A stretch of DNA of 64,000 nucleotides from Yinghuangia sp035454725 (GCF_051388935.1 NZ_JBPKBI010000003.1:310001-374000), one strand, 5' to 3'. Numbered from the stretch's first letter, positions 29,123 through 37,149 are shown. Made by a program: numbers and translations. The notes: a model not told the origin generated them from the letters alone.

Positions 29123-29404
29123 TCATGCATCCCGGTGTGCACCACCCCGGTCGTCTGTGTCCCGGTCGCCTGTCTCCCGGTCGCGCGGCGCGCTGCGGCG
29201 CACACGGTGGCTCGTGTCGCACCACGGCATGCGCTTGCTGCGGCGGCAGGTGCACACGGCCGCCACGACGCGGTCCGAATGCGCGTACGAGCCGTCCGGG
29301 AGCTCCACGTCGACCGGGCCCGAGACGAGCACCGGGCCTGCGGGCACGACCGTGACCGTGGTGGTGCGGTCGTCCCCGTCGGCGCTACGCCTGCCGGTCG
29401 GCAC
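29123..29404 (-). CDS. CDGSH iron-sulfur domain protein
   Basis: A 93-aa protein with the CDGSH-type [2Fe-2S] motif: C51-T-C53, S56, P60, C62-D63, H66 in VCTCRRSKRMPWCDTSHR. The 3Cys-1His ligation makes a redox- and pH-labile cluster. Upstream VELPDGSYAHSDRVVA is typical of actinobacterial members. The C-terminal 25 residues are a charged Arg/Asp tail. The GTG start at 29404 overlaps the 3' end of the methyltransferase gene by 20 bp, and AGGAGGAG lies about 11 nt upstream inside that gene, so the two are co-translated. Confidence 0.85.
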   Translation of the reverse strand: MPTGRRSADGDDRTTTVTVVPAGPVLVSGPVDVELPDGSYAHSDRVVAAVCTCRRSKRMPWCDTSHRVRRSAPRDRETGDRDTDDRGGAHRDA

Positions 29405-30050
29405 GGACGACCACCAACTCCTCCTCGCGGCAGCCCGGTTCCACCAGACCGCCGTCCTCCAGGTAGCGCACACGGGCGTTGAGCACCGGTCCGAACGGCT
29501 CGCGGCTGCGGGCCACGACCCGCGCCCGAAGGCCGACGGATCCGAGCATGCGCAGTGTGGCGTCGACGCCGCACAGCGACGACTGCACCAACAGCACGGA
29601 CCCGCCGGGCCGCAGTACGTGCGGGATCTGTCGGCACAGCCGGTCGAGGAGCAGCCGGCCGTCGTTGCCGGCGTCCCAGGCTCGTTCGGGGCCGCGTTCG
29701 GGGAGGTTGCACGCGGGGGCCGGCACGTACGGCGGGTTGGCGAGCACGACGTCGAACATGCGTCCGACAACGGGCTCCAGCAGGTCGCCGTGGCGCACCG
29801 CTACGCGGCGCCGTCGGCACAGGCTGTTCGCACGGGCCGCCCATACGGCGCGTCGCGAGATGTCCACGGCCGTGACGTGGCAGTTCCCGCCGCCTGCTTC
29901 GGCCGCGGCCATGGCCACGACGCCTGTGCCGGTCCCGACGTCGAGCACGGTGCGGGCAGCGCGCGGCAACCCTTCGTGCACGTACGCCGAGACGAGCAGG
30001 CGCGTGTCCGCCTGCGGCCGGTACATGCCCGGCAGACGAATCAGCCTCAT
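29385..30050 (-). CDS. HemK2/Mtq2-like class I methyltransferase
   Basis: A 221-aa SAM-dependent methyltransferase with motif I VLDVGTGTGV (35-44), acidic VTAVDIS, and motif IV LANPPYVP (103-110). NPPY is typical of enzymes that methylate amide or amino nitrogens (Gln, Asn or Ade). HemK2-type proteins of this length are usual next to CDGSH genes in streptomycetes; the target is unknown. Start MRLIRLPGMYRPQ at 30050; an upstream in-frame start lacks support. Overlaps the CDGSH gene downstream. Confidence 0.85.
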   Translation of the reverse strand: MRLIRLPGMYRPQADTRLLVSAYVHEGLPRAARTVLDVGTGTGVVAMAAAEAGGGNCHVTAVDISRRAVWAARANSLCRRRRVAVRHGDLLEPVVGRMFDVVLANPPYVPAPACNLPERGPERAWDAGNDGRLLLDRLCRQIPHVLRPGGSVLLVQSSLCGVDATLRMLGSVGLRARVVARSREPFGPVLNARVRYLEDGGLVEPGCREEELVVVRADRQA

Positions 30051-30101
30051 GGTCGAGCGGCTGCCCGGCCGGGACTGCTGCAAACGGCGCAACGTCGCGG
30101 G

Positions 30102-30827
30102 TCAGTGGTCCGGATACGAGCGGCGCAGGTGTTCGTGGACCGCTTCGGCTGCGGCGTCGGGACGGCCGGCTTCGATGGCGGCGAGGATGCGGTCGTGGTC
30201 CTCGCGCAGAGCGGCGGCCGAGTCCGGCCAGCCGAGGCGTTCGACGGCCTCCACGGCGTGCCGGCCCACCGAGTCGCGCAGGCCGTGCATGAGGGTGGCG
30301 ACGACCGCGTTGCCCGAGGCCTCCGCCAGGACGATGTGGAAGTCCGTGTCGGCGGCATTGAACTGATCGGGCGTCAGGTCCGGGGCGGACATGCGGCCGA
30401 CCGCGTCGCGAAGGCGGGCGAGATGCTCGGGACGGGCGTGTTCGGCCGCGGAGCGGGCTGCCCACGTCTCGATGACCCGCCGAGTCTCGACGATGTCGTG
30501 CAACGAGAAATGCGCGAGCCCGACGTGCAGGCGCAGCACGTCGGCCAGCGCTTCGGCGGGGCGGCCGGCGAGGACCGCGCCCGCGTCCGGTCCTCGGCCC
30601 GTCGTGGAGACCAGGACGCCCATGGCCTCCAGCACGCGCAGCGCCTCACGGACCGAGGCCCGGCTCACCCCGAGCGATTCGGCGAGCTGCCGCTCCCCCG
30701 GCAGGCGGTCGCCCGGCCGCAGGCGCCCGGCGGTGATCTGCTCCTCGATCCGCGCGAGCACCTCCTCGTGCGCGCGCAGCCGTCGCACCGGCCGCCAGTC
30801 GGGACCGTCGGTCGGGGAAGTGCTCAC
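30102..30827 (-). CDS. FadR-subfamily GntR regulator, probable LutR/LldR
   Basis: The 241-aa protein has an N-terminal winged helix (about 20-85; DRLPGERQLAESLGVSRASVREALRVLEAMGVL) and a C-terminal all-helical FCD ligand domain with the metal-site pattern DxxFH (ADTDFHIVLAEASGN) and His residues near the end. It is divergent from lutABC and a consensus FadR-type operator lies between them, so it most likely represses lut genes until L-lactate binds, as LldR/LutR do. The start is GTG with AGGAG upstream. Confidence 0.88.
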   Translation of the reverse strand: MSTSPTDGPDWRPVRRLRAHEEVLARIEEQITAGRLRPGDRLPGERQLAESLGVSRASVREALRVLEAMGVLVSTTGRGPDAGAVLAGRPAEALADVLRLHVGLAHFSLHDIVETRRVIETWAARSAAEHARPEHLARLRDAVGRMSAPDLTPDQFNAADTDFHIVLAEASGNAVVATLMHGLRDSVGRHAVEAVERLGWPDSAAALREDHDRILAAIEAGRPDAAAEAVHEHLRRSYPDH

Positions 30828-30904
30828 GGGTTCTCCTGCGGCCGGTCGGGTGGTCGGGTGGTCGGATCACAGGATGACATGGTGCATCATGGATGGACCA
30901 ATGT

Positions 30905-30917
30905 ATGGTCAGACCAT
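30905..30917. promoter_or_regulatory. FadR-type operator in the lut divergent region
   Basis: ATGGTC-A-GACCAT is a perfect palindrome with the TGGTCnGACCA core known for FadR/LldR-family repressors. It lies between the regulator start (30827) and the lutA start (30968), about 50 bp before the latter. A related but imperfect half site (TGGACCA) lies just left of it. Confidence 0.85.
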
Positions 30918-30967
30918 TCGATCGGATCCGTTCCCCGCCTGATGGCCCGGACGAGGAGGCCGCACCC

Positions 30968-31708
30968 GTGCGCGTCGCACTGTTCATCACGTGTGTCAAC
31001 GACACGCTCTATCCCCGGACCGGGCAGGCCGTCGTACGCCTCCTCGAACGACTCGGCTGCACGGTCGACTTCCCCGTGGAGCAGTCGTGCTGCGGCCAAA
31101 TGCACTGGAACACCGGCTACGGGAAGCAGATCGAGCCGCTGGTCCGCCACTTCGCGGACACCTTCGCCGGCTACGACGCCGTCGTGACGCCGTCCGGCTC
31201 GTGCGGGGCGATGATCCGCGACAACCACCCCAAGGCCGCCGCGCGCGCCGAGGATCCCGCGCTCGCGGACGACGTCGCGGCGGTGGTGCCGAAGGTGTAC
31301 GACCTGAGCGAGTTTCTCGTCGACGTGCTGGGTGTCACCGATGTCGGCGCCTACTTCCCGCACAAGGTCACGTATCACCCGACCTGCCATTCGATGCGGC
31401 TGATGAAGCTCGGCGACCGCCCGACGACCCTGCTGCGCAATGTGCGCGGGCTTGAGCTGCTGGAGCTTCCGGGGGCCGACGAATGCTGCGGCTTCGGCGG
31501 CACCTTCGCGGTCAAGAACCCGGACGTGTCCGCCGCGATGGGCGCCGACAAGGTCCGCAATGCGGCCGGGACCGGCGCGGAGGTGCTGTGCGCGGCCGAC
31601 AACTCCTGCCTGATGCACCTGGGAGGAATGATGAACCGTCAGCGCACGGGCGTACGCACGCTGCACCTCGCGGAAATCCTGGCCTCCACCGAGGAGTTGC
31701 CGGCATGA
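30968..31708 (+). CDS. lutA: L-lactate oxidation complex subunit LutA
   Basis: LutABC oxidises L-lactate to pyruvate through iron-sulfur centres. The 246-aa protein has two CCG-domain cysteine clusters: SCCGQMHWNTG with GSCGAM, and TCHSMRL with ADECCGFGGTFAVKNP. The GTG start at 30968 (VRVALFITC) has GAGGAGG 8 nt upstream; the longer frame starting at 30893 would run through the operator. The stop overlaps an ATG (ATGA) that opens a 26-codon ORF leading into lutB. Confidence 0.93.
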   Translation: MRVALFITCVNDTLYPRTGQAVVRLLERLGCTVDFPVEQSCCGQMHWNTGYGKQIEPLVRHFADTFAGYDAVVTPSGSCGAMIRDNHPKAAARAEDPALADDVAAVVPKVYDLSEFLVDVLGVTDVGAYFPHKVTYHPTCHSMRLMKLGDRPTTLLRNVRGLELLELPGADECCGFGGTFAVKNPDVSAAMGADKVRNAAGTGAEVLCAADNSCLMHLGGMMNRQRTGVRTLHLAEILASTEELPA

Positions 31709-31785
31709 ACGAGCGCAGCGAGTTCATCGGACACGAGAATGCTCCGTGCGGGTGCGGCGCCGAGCGAAGCGAGGTGTCGGCATGA
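31705..31785 (+). CDS. 26-codon ORF joining lutA and lutB
   Basis: An ATG overlaps the lutA stop (ATGA at 31705-31708). The frame runs 26 codons and its TGA overlaps the lutB ATG (ATGA at 31782-31785). The peptide begins MNERSEFIGHENAP and ends CGAERSEVSA, with a short CGCG cysteine pair. ERSE is encoded twice by the 12-mer GAGCGNAGCGAG (31711-31722 and 31762-31773). It may be a translational bridge and not a functional protein. The precise overlaps at both ends are the evidence; no homologue is known to me. Confidence 0.55.
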   Translation: MNERSEFIGHENAPCGCGAERSEVSA

Positions 31786-33230
31786 GCGGCACGTTCCTCG
31801 GCCTGCCCGCGTTTCCCCGGGCCGCGCACGACGCGGTCAACAACGCGCAGTTGCGCCACAACCTGCGCAAGGCGACACACACCATCCGCGGCAAACGCGC
31901 GGTCGTCGTCGACGAGTTGGACGACTGGGCGCAGTTGCGTGCGGCCGGCAAGGCGATCAAGGACCACACGCTGCGGCACCTGGACCGCTACCTGATCCAG
32001 GTCGAGGAGGCGGTCATCGCGGCGGGCGGGCACGTCCACTGGGCCGCCGACGCGGAGGAGGCCAATCGCATCGTCACCGAGCTGGTCCGGGCGACCGGCG
32101 AGCGCGACGTGGTCAAGGTCAAGTCGATGGCGACGCAGGAGATCGGCCTCAACGAAGCACTCGCCGAAGCGGGTATTCGGGCGTACGAGACCGACCTGGC
32201 CGAGCTGATCGTGCAACTCGGCGAGGACCGTCCGTCGCACATCCTGGTGCCGGCGATCCACCGCAACCGCAGTGAGATCCGCGAGATCTTCCTGCGCGAG
32301 ATGGGCTCCTGGGGCGAGCCGGCGCCCGCCGACCTGACCGACGAACCGCGCGTGCTCGCCGAGGCGGCACGCCGGCATCTGCGCGAACGCTTCCTGAGCG
32401 CCAAAGTCGCCGTCTCCGGCGCGAACTTCATGGTCGCCGAGAGCGGCACCCTCGTGGTCGTCGAGTCGGAGGGCAACGGACGCATGTGCCTGACGCTGCC
32501 CGAGACGCTGATCTCGGTCGTCGGCATCGAGAAGGTCGTGCCGACCTGGGCCGACCTGGAGGTCTTCCTCCAACTGCTCCCCCGCTCCTCCACCGGCGAG
32601 CGGATGAACCCGTACACGTCCACGTGGACCGGCGTGACACCCGGAGACGGCCCACAGGACTTCCACCTCGTGCTGCTCGACAACGGCCGCACCGGCGTGC
32701 TCGCCGACGAGGTGGGCCGCCAGACGCTGCGCTGCATCCGCTGCTCGGCGTGCCTCAACGTGTGCCCGGTGTACGAGCGCGCCGGAGGGCACGCGTACGG
32801 CTCGGTCTATCCGGGGCCGATCGGCGCCATCCTCACCCCGCAACTGCGGGGCACGGCGAACGAGTTGGATGCCTCGCTGCCGTACGCCTCGTCTTTGTGC
32901 GGGGCGTGCTACGACGTGTGCCCGGTCGCCATCGACATCCCCGAGGTGCTGGTGCACCTGCGCGAGCAGGTCACCGAAGGGCCCGGCCACCGCGCGGAAC
33001 GAGCCGCGATGAAGGCCGCCGGCTGGATCTTCGCGGACCCGTCCAGGCTGTCCCGGGTGCAGCGGCTGGCCGGCCGTACGCGCCACTTGATTCCCAAGCG
33101 CCTGCCGGGCCCCGGCTCGGCGTGGACCGACACACGAGACATCCCCGAGCCCCCCGCCCAGTCGTTCCGCGACTGGTGGGCGAAGGAACACGGCACCGAC
33201 GCCGGCACAACACCCGGGAGCCCCCAATGA
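31782..33230 (+). CDS. lutB: L-lactate oxidation complex Fe-S subunit LutB
   Basis: The 482-aa protein has an N-terminal LUD (DUF162) domain (about 60-300; AVSGANFMVAESGTLVVVESEGNGRM) and two [4Fe-4S] ferredoxin motifs, CIRCSACLNVCPVY and CGACYDVCPVAI. It is the electron-transfer core of the LutABC complex at the cytosolic face of the membrane. The start MSGTFLGLP at 31782 has GAGGTG upstream. The stop overlaps the lutC start (ATGA). Confidence 0.94.
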   Translation: MSGTFLGLPAFPRAAHDAVNNAQLRHNLRKATHTIRGKRAVVVDELDDWAQLRAAGKAIKDHTLRHLDRYLIQVEEAVIAAGGHVHWAADAEEANRIVTELVRATGERDVVKVKSMATQEIGLNEALAEAGIRAYETDLAELIVQLGEDRPSHILVPAIHRNRSEIREIFLREMGSWGEPAPADLTDEPRVLAEAARRHLRERFLSAKVAVSGANFMVAESGTLVVVESEGNGRMCLTLPETLISVVGIEKVVPTWADLEVFLQLLPRSSTGERMNPYTSTWTGVTPGDGPQDFHLVLLDNGRTGVLADEVGRQTLRCIRCSACLNVCPVYERAGGHAYGSVYPGPIGAILTPQLRGTANELDASLPYASSLCGACYDVCPVAIDIPEVLVHLREQVTEGPGHRAERAAMKAAGWIFADPSRLSRVQRLAGRTRHLIPKRLPGPGSAWTDTRDIPEPPAQSFRDWWAKEHGTDAGTTPGSPQ

Positions 33231-33856
33231 GTTCGCGCGCAACCGTGCTGGGCCGCATTCGCGCGGCGCTGGCCGACGCCCCCGCCGACGACGGCGTACC
33301 GGCCCGCAACTACCTACGTCGCCACACCGGTTCCGAGGGCGTCCTCCCCCTCCTCGTCGAAAACCTGCGCGACTACCGGGCCATCGTCCACGAGGTGACA
33401 CCGGACCAGCTGCCCGCAGCCGTCGCCGACGCACTCCGCAGACGCAAGTGCAGCCGCGTCGTGGTGCCCCCCGGCACCCCCGAAGCCTGGACATCCGCCA
33501 TCACCGACGTCGAACTCCTCGGCGACAAGCCGCCTCTGACGATCGATCAGCTCGCCTCGGTGGACGGGACCATCACCGGCTGCGCGGCGGTGATCGCCGA
33601 AACAGGCACGATCGTCCTGGACGCAGGCCCGGCCCAGGGGCGACGCGCACTGACCCTGGTCCCCGACTACCACCTGTGTGTGGTCCACGCCGCCGACGTC
33701 TACGCATCCGTCCCCGACACGATCGGCCGGCTGGACCCCAGCCGCCCCCTCACCTGGATCAGCGGCCCCTCCGCCACCAGCGACATCGAGCTCGACCGCG
33801 TCGAGGGCGTCCACGGCCCTCGGACACTGGAAGTGCTGGTGGTCGCGCCCGATTGA
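33227..33856 (+). CDS. lutC: L-lactate oxidation complex subunit LutC (LUD domain)
   Basis: A 209-aa LUD-domain protein with the conserved core ITGCAAVIAETGTIVLDAGPAQGRRALTLVPDYHLCVVHAADV and the C-terminal ISGPSATSDIELDRVEGVHGPRTLEVLVV. It completes lutABC; its ATG overlaps the lutB stop. Together the three replace flavin L-lactate dehydrogenase in many actinobacteria and bacilli. Confidence 0.94.
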   Translation: MSSRATVLGRIRAALADAPADDGVPARNYLRRHTGSEGVLPLLVENLRDYRAIVHEVTPDQLPAAVADALRRRKCSRVVVPPGTPEAWTSAITDVELLGDKPPLTIDQLASVDGTITGCAAVIAETGTIVLDAGPAQGRRALTLVPDYHLCVVHAADVYASVPDTIGRLDPSRPLTWISGPSATSDIELDRVEGVHGPRTLEVLVVAPD

Positions 33857-33956
33857 GTCTGCAAAGGAGACAGTGATTGCTCCGGCGATGACAGTCGCGG
33901 CTCTCACTGGCGGAGCAAGGCCGAGGAACGGCCAAGCGTGCCGTTTCGAGGCTCGT

Positions 33957-34301
33957 TCAGGGTTGGTCGAGGTAGCCCGCGAGTGTCGTGCGGTTGCGTT
34001 CCAGCTCGCCGATGCGCTCCTCAGTGGCCATCAGCTCGCGTCCGAGGATGGCCCGTACGTCGACGCACATGTCGATCTCCGGTGCCTCACCCCGGACGCA
34101 GGGCATGACCGCGCGGATCACCTCGGTGGACAGACCGGCGTCCAGCAGCGCACGGACCTGCCGGACGGTGAGCACGGCGTCCTCGGCGTATTCGCGGTAG
34201 CCGTTCGGGCCTCGCGCGGCATCGAGAAGGCCCTGCTCCTCGTAGTAGCGCAGCATCCGGGGCTTGACTCCCGTCCGCCTGGACAACTCCCCGATCAGCA
34301 T
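33957..34301 (-). CDS. MerR-family transcriptional regulator
   Basis: A 114-aa protein with the MerR winged helix LIGELSRRTGVKPRMLRYYEEQGLLDAARGPNGYREYAEDAV (residues 2-43) and a dimerisation helix ending in ELMATEERIGELERNRTTLAGYL. The short C-terminus lacks a ligand domain; the only Cys residues are in MPCVRGEAPEIDMCVD, which might sense metal or redox. I chose the ATG at 34301, with GAGGTGGAG upstream, over a GTG at 34334 lying inside the operator. Divergent from the aminotransferase gene. Confidence 0.85.
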   Translation of the reverse strand: MLIGELSRRTGVKPRMLRYYEEQGLLDAARGPNGYREYAEDAVLTVRQVRALLDAGLSTEVIRAVMPCVRGEAPEIDMCVDVRAILGRELMATEERIGELERNRTTLAGYLDQP

Positions 34302-34321
34302 GTGCTCCACCTCGTCCGCGC

Positions 34322-34352
34322 TTGACCTTGCCACCGGTGTAAAGGCTTAACG
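34322..34352 (+). promoter_or_regulatory. MerR-type promoter with 19-bp spacer and operator dyad
   Basis: TTGACC (34322-34327) and TTAACG (34347-34352) are separated by 19 bp, the over-long spacer typical of MerR-controlled promoters. The spacer is filled by the dyad CCTTGCCACCGGTGTAAAGG (34326-34345). Transcription would start about 34359-34361, at the ATG of the aminotransferase gene, predicting a leaderless mRNA. Confidence 0.7.
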
Positions 34353-34360
34353 TCGCGCCC

Positions 34361-35212
34361 ATGAGCACCGATTCCGGCTTCGCGCCGAACAACGAGACCA
34401 CCGGCCGTGCAACCTCTTTCGTCGTTCACCACGACGGCCGCGCGGCGAGCGCCGACGAGCTGGCACCACTCGCATTCGCGGGGTACGCGCACTTCACGGC
34501 CATGCAGATACGCGGCGGCCGAGTGCGCGGCCTGGATCTCCATCTGGAACGTCTGCGCCGCGCGTCCCTGGAGTTGTACGGCCGGGCGCTGCCCGACGAA
34601 CGCATTCGTTCCCTGCTGCGGACCGCGATCGACGCCGGTCCTCCGGACCTGTCGCTCGTCGCCACGGTGTACTCGCCCGCAGGTGAGTTCACCGTGGCCG
34701 ACTCCGGTGTCGAACCCGAGGTCTTGATCCGCACCGGACCGCCCGCGAACGGGCCCGCGGGCCCACTGGCGCTGGCGGTCGTCGAGTACGAACGCGTTCT
34801 CCCGACGGTGAAGCACGTCGGCGAGGTGGCCAAGACGTACTACCTGCGCCAAGCCGTCGCGGAAGGCTTCGACGACGCGGCCTTCATCGACCGCCGAGGC
34901 CGGTTCAGCGAGGCGTCGATCTGGAACCTCGCCTTCTGGGACGGCACCACAGTGGTGTGGCCCGAAGCCGAGATTCTGGGCGGAACCACGATGGGCATCC
35001 TCCGCCGGCAACTCGACCACCTCGGAGTGCCGCAACAGGTCCGGGAAGTGCGGCCGGCGGACCTGCCCGCGCTCTCCGGCGCGGTGGTCATGAACTCCTG
35101 GAACCCGGGCATCGCGGTCCACCGGATCGGCTCGGTGGACCTGCCCGATGCGCCGACGTTCCTGGAACTGCTCCACCGCGCCTATGGGGCCGAGGCGCTG
35201 ACGACGCCGTGA
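34361..35212 (+). CDS. Class IV (PLP) aminotransferase
   Basis: The 283-aa protein belongs to the branched-chain/D-amino acid aminotransferase and ADC-lyase fold: FTAMQIRGGRVRGLDLHLERLRRAS, the PLP-lysine region HVGEVAKTYYLRQAVAEGFDDAAFIDRRGRFSEASIWNLAFWDG, and phosphate-binding GGTTMGILR. Substrate is unknown. No Shine-Dalgarno is present before the ATG and the promoter -10 lies 8 bp upstream, so the mRNA is probably leaderless. Expression is likely controlled by the divergent MerR regulator. Confidence 0.85.
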   Translation: MSTDSGFAPNNETTGRATSFVVHHDGRAASADELAPLAFAGYAHFTAMQIRGGRVRGLDLHLERLRRASLELYGRALPDERIRSLLRTAIDAGPPDLSLVATVYSPAGEFTVADSGVEPEVLIRTGPPANGPAGPLALAVVEYERVLPTVKHVGEVAKTYYLRQAVAEGFDDAAFIDRRGRFSEASIWNLAFWDGTTVVWPEAEILGGTTMGILRRQLDHLGVPQQVREVRPADLPALSGAVVMNSWNPGIAVHRIGSVDLPDAPTFLELLHRAYGAEALTTP

Positions 35213-35266
35213 ACGTTGTGCTCCTCGGACGCATCCCCAACGACGCCGGAAAAATGATTCTGACGC

Positions 35267-35294
35267 CTATGATAAATTCAACTATCATAGTTGG
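35267..35294. promoter_or_regulatory. AT-rich overlapping palindromes before the ATPase gene
   Basis: CTATGATA (35267-35274) and TATCATAG (35283-35290) form an inverted repeat with an 8-nt loop, and the right arm is also the centre of a 15-bp palindrome CAACTATCATAGTTG. The stretch is strikingly AT-rich compared with its surroundings and lies 20-47 bp before the GTG start, so it is a probable promoter/operator. Confidence 0.65.
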
Positions 35295-35313
35295 AAGAAT
35301 ATAGGGGACGGCT

Positions 35314-36783
35314 GTGCTGGGCAAACCGGAGCGGTTGTTCGCGCGGGACGCGGAGTGGCGCGAACTTTCCGAGTACGCGGCTTCCGAGCAGCCCGGCGCA
35401 TCGCTGGGACTGGTGTACGGGCGGCGACGGCAAGGCAAGACGCTGATGCTGGAGCTGCTGGCACGCCGGGCGGGCGGATTCCTTTTCGCCGCGACACAGC
35501 AGAGCGAAGCGCAGAATCTCGCGGACCTCGGCGCGGCCTACGCGGCGTTCCGCGGGATACAGCGCCCTGTGCTCTTTGGCGACTGGGGCGAGGCGCTGGA
35601 GGACTTGCTGCGCATCGGCGAGGACGGCCCGGTGCCCGTGGTCATCGACGAATTCCCGTACTTGGTGAACAGCACGCCCGCGCTCCCCTCCTACCTCCAG
35701 CGCGCGCTGAGCCCGATGGGCCACGCCAAGGAACACACGCGGACGCGCTTGATCCTCTGCGGCAGTGCGCTGACGACGATGGCGCAACTGCTCGGCGGCG
35801 GTGCGCCGTTGCGTGGGAGGGCGAACATGGAACTGGTGGTACGCCCCTTCCGTTTCCGAGAGTCGGCCGCGTTCTGGGGGACGGACTCCGATCCGGAGTT
35901 GGCTTTCCGTCTCCACGCCCTGGTCGGCGGGACTCCCGCGTACAAGGAGATGTGCGGAGGCGTCGGTCCGCAGGATGCGGCGGGTTTCGACGAATGGGTG
36001 CAGCGCCGACTGCTGAACCCCGCATCGGCGATGTTCCGCGAGGGCGGGCTGCTGCTGCGCGAGGAGCCGTCGATCACGGATCCGACCTCCTACGCTGCGG
36101 TGCTGACAGCGGTCAGCGCAGGCAGCCACCGGCGCTCGGAAATCGCGGCGACGCTCGGGCGGCCGAGTAGTGCGCTGGGCCACCTGCTGTCCGGATTGCA
36201 GGACATCGGACTGCTGGACCAGGTCCAAGACGCGCTGCGGGAGAAACGCAGCGTCTTTCGGATCGCCGAGCCCGCCGTACGGCTGCACCAACTGCTGATC
36301 CGGCGTCACGAACCGGAGCTGGTCATCGGCCGGGCGAAGCAGGTCTGGGACGGCAATGCCGACACCGTCGCGGGCAAGATCTACGGCCCGCACTTCGAAG
36401 ACCTCGCCCGGCAATGGTGCTTCGAACACGCGTCTCCGGAAACCCTGGGTGGCACGCCCAGTTGGGTACGCCCCACCGAAATCCCCTGCCGGGAACACCG
36501 CCACGGCCACGAACTGGATCTTGTCGTCGCGCAGACCTCGGCGTTCGAGCCCGAGCGGATCACCGCCATCGGAGAGGCCAAGGGCACCACCAAACTCGTC
36601 GACACATCGGAACTCGAACGCCTTGAGCACCTGCGCGGCCTCCTCCCCAGCGCACGTGTCGCGGCCCTGCCCAAGCTCCTCCTCTTCTCCCGCGCCGGCT
36701 TCACCACCGACTTGCGGCACGTCGCGGACAAACGCAGCGACGTCGAACTCATCGACCTGCACCGGATGTATCACGGCGATTGA
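35314..36783 (+). CDS. STAND-like archaeal-type ATPase with DUF234 nuclease-like C-terminus
   Basis: The 489-aa protein fits the COG1672 ATPase group: Walker A GRRRQGKT (36-43), Walker B PVVIDEFPYL, sensor RLILCGSALTTM, and a winged-helix segment SHRRSEIAATLGRPSSALGHLLSGLQDIGLL (about 270-300). The C-terminal DUF234-like part has HELDLVVAQ...ITAIGEAKGTT, which fits the D...ExK core of PD-(D/E)XK nucleases. Such solitary ATPases are abundant in archaea and scattered in bacteria; roles are unproven, with defence or DNA transactions proposed. Start GTG with GGGGA upstream. Its AT-rich palindromic promoter suggests recent acquisition. Confidence 0.8.
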   Translation: MLGKPERLFARDAEWRELSEYAASEQPGASLGLVYGRRRQGKTLMLELLARRAGGFLFAATQQSEAQNLADLGAAYAAFRGIQRPVLFGDWGEALEDLLRIGEDGPVPVVIDEFPYLVNSTPALPSYLQRALSPMGHAKEHTRTRLILCGSALTTMAQLLGGGAPLRGRANMELVVRPFRFRESAAFWGTDSDPELAFRLHALVGGTPAYKEMCGGVGPQDAAGFDEWVQRRLLNPASAMFREGGLLLREEPSITDPTSYAAVLTAVSAGSHRRSEIAATLGRPSSALGHLLSGLQDIGLLDQVQDALREKRSVFRIAEPAVRLHQLLIRRHEPELVIGRAKQVWDGNADTVAGKIYGPHFEDLARQWCFEHASPETLGGTPSWVRPTEIPCREHRHGHELDLVVAQTSAFEPERITAIGEAKGTTKLVDTSELERLEHLRGLLPSARVAALPKLLLFSRAGFTTDLRHVADKRSDVELIDLHRMYHGD

Positions 36784-36924
36784 CGGACGCCTGAGCGGCA
36801 CTTCCCGTACCGCTCGCACTACGACAGCCTCGACGGTAGCCCGTCGAGATGGACGAATCCCGCGAAAGACCACGGCTTTCGTACATCTCGATGCCGTCGG
36901 TGCGGCGGAACGTGGCGAGGGAGG

Positions 36925-37149
36925 TCAGGTCGCGGAGGTGGCGGCGGTGAAGGTCGCCCAGGCGGCGGGGGTGAGGGCGAGGGGGGTGATGCGGGTGTCC
37001 TTGGAGTCGCGTACGCGGACGGCTTCGGGGTGTACGGCGATCTCTACGCAGTTGCCGCCGCCGGTGCCGCTGTAGCTGCTCTTGAACCAGTGCAGACGGA
37101 TCGCAGTGATAGCGCCTCTCGCATGTGCTCTGGCAGGTCGACGGATGCC
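36925..37149 (-). pseudogene. DUF397 protein remnant without a start codon
   Basis: The frame encodes a clear DUF397 domain: IRLHWFKSSYSGTGGGN then CVEIAVHPEAVRVRDSKDT and WATFTAATSAT before the stop. Upstream, the frame is open only to 37149, where an in-frame TGA occurs, and contains no ATG, GTG or TTG before the domain. An ATG (MREAL) does lie at the expected place but in the frame of the overlapping regulator. A one-base indel in the overlap would restore it, so this looks like a frameshifted gene. Confidence 0.65.

Noticed and set aside
31711..31773. Repeated GAGCGNAGCGAG considered as a CRISPR-like or REP array
   Set aside because: Only two 12-bp copies 39 bp apart inside an open frame; no array structure.
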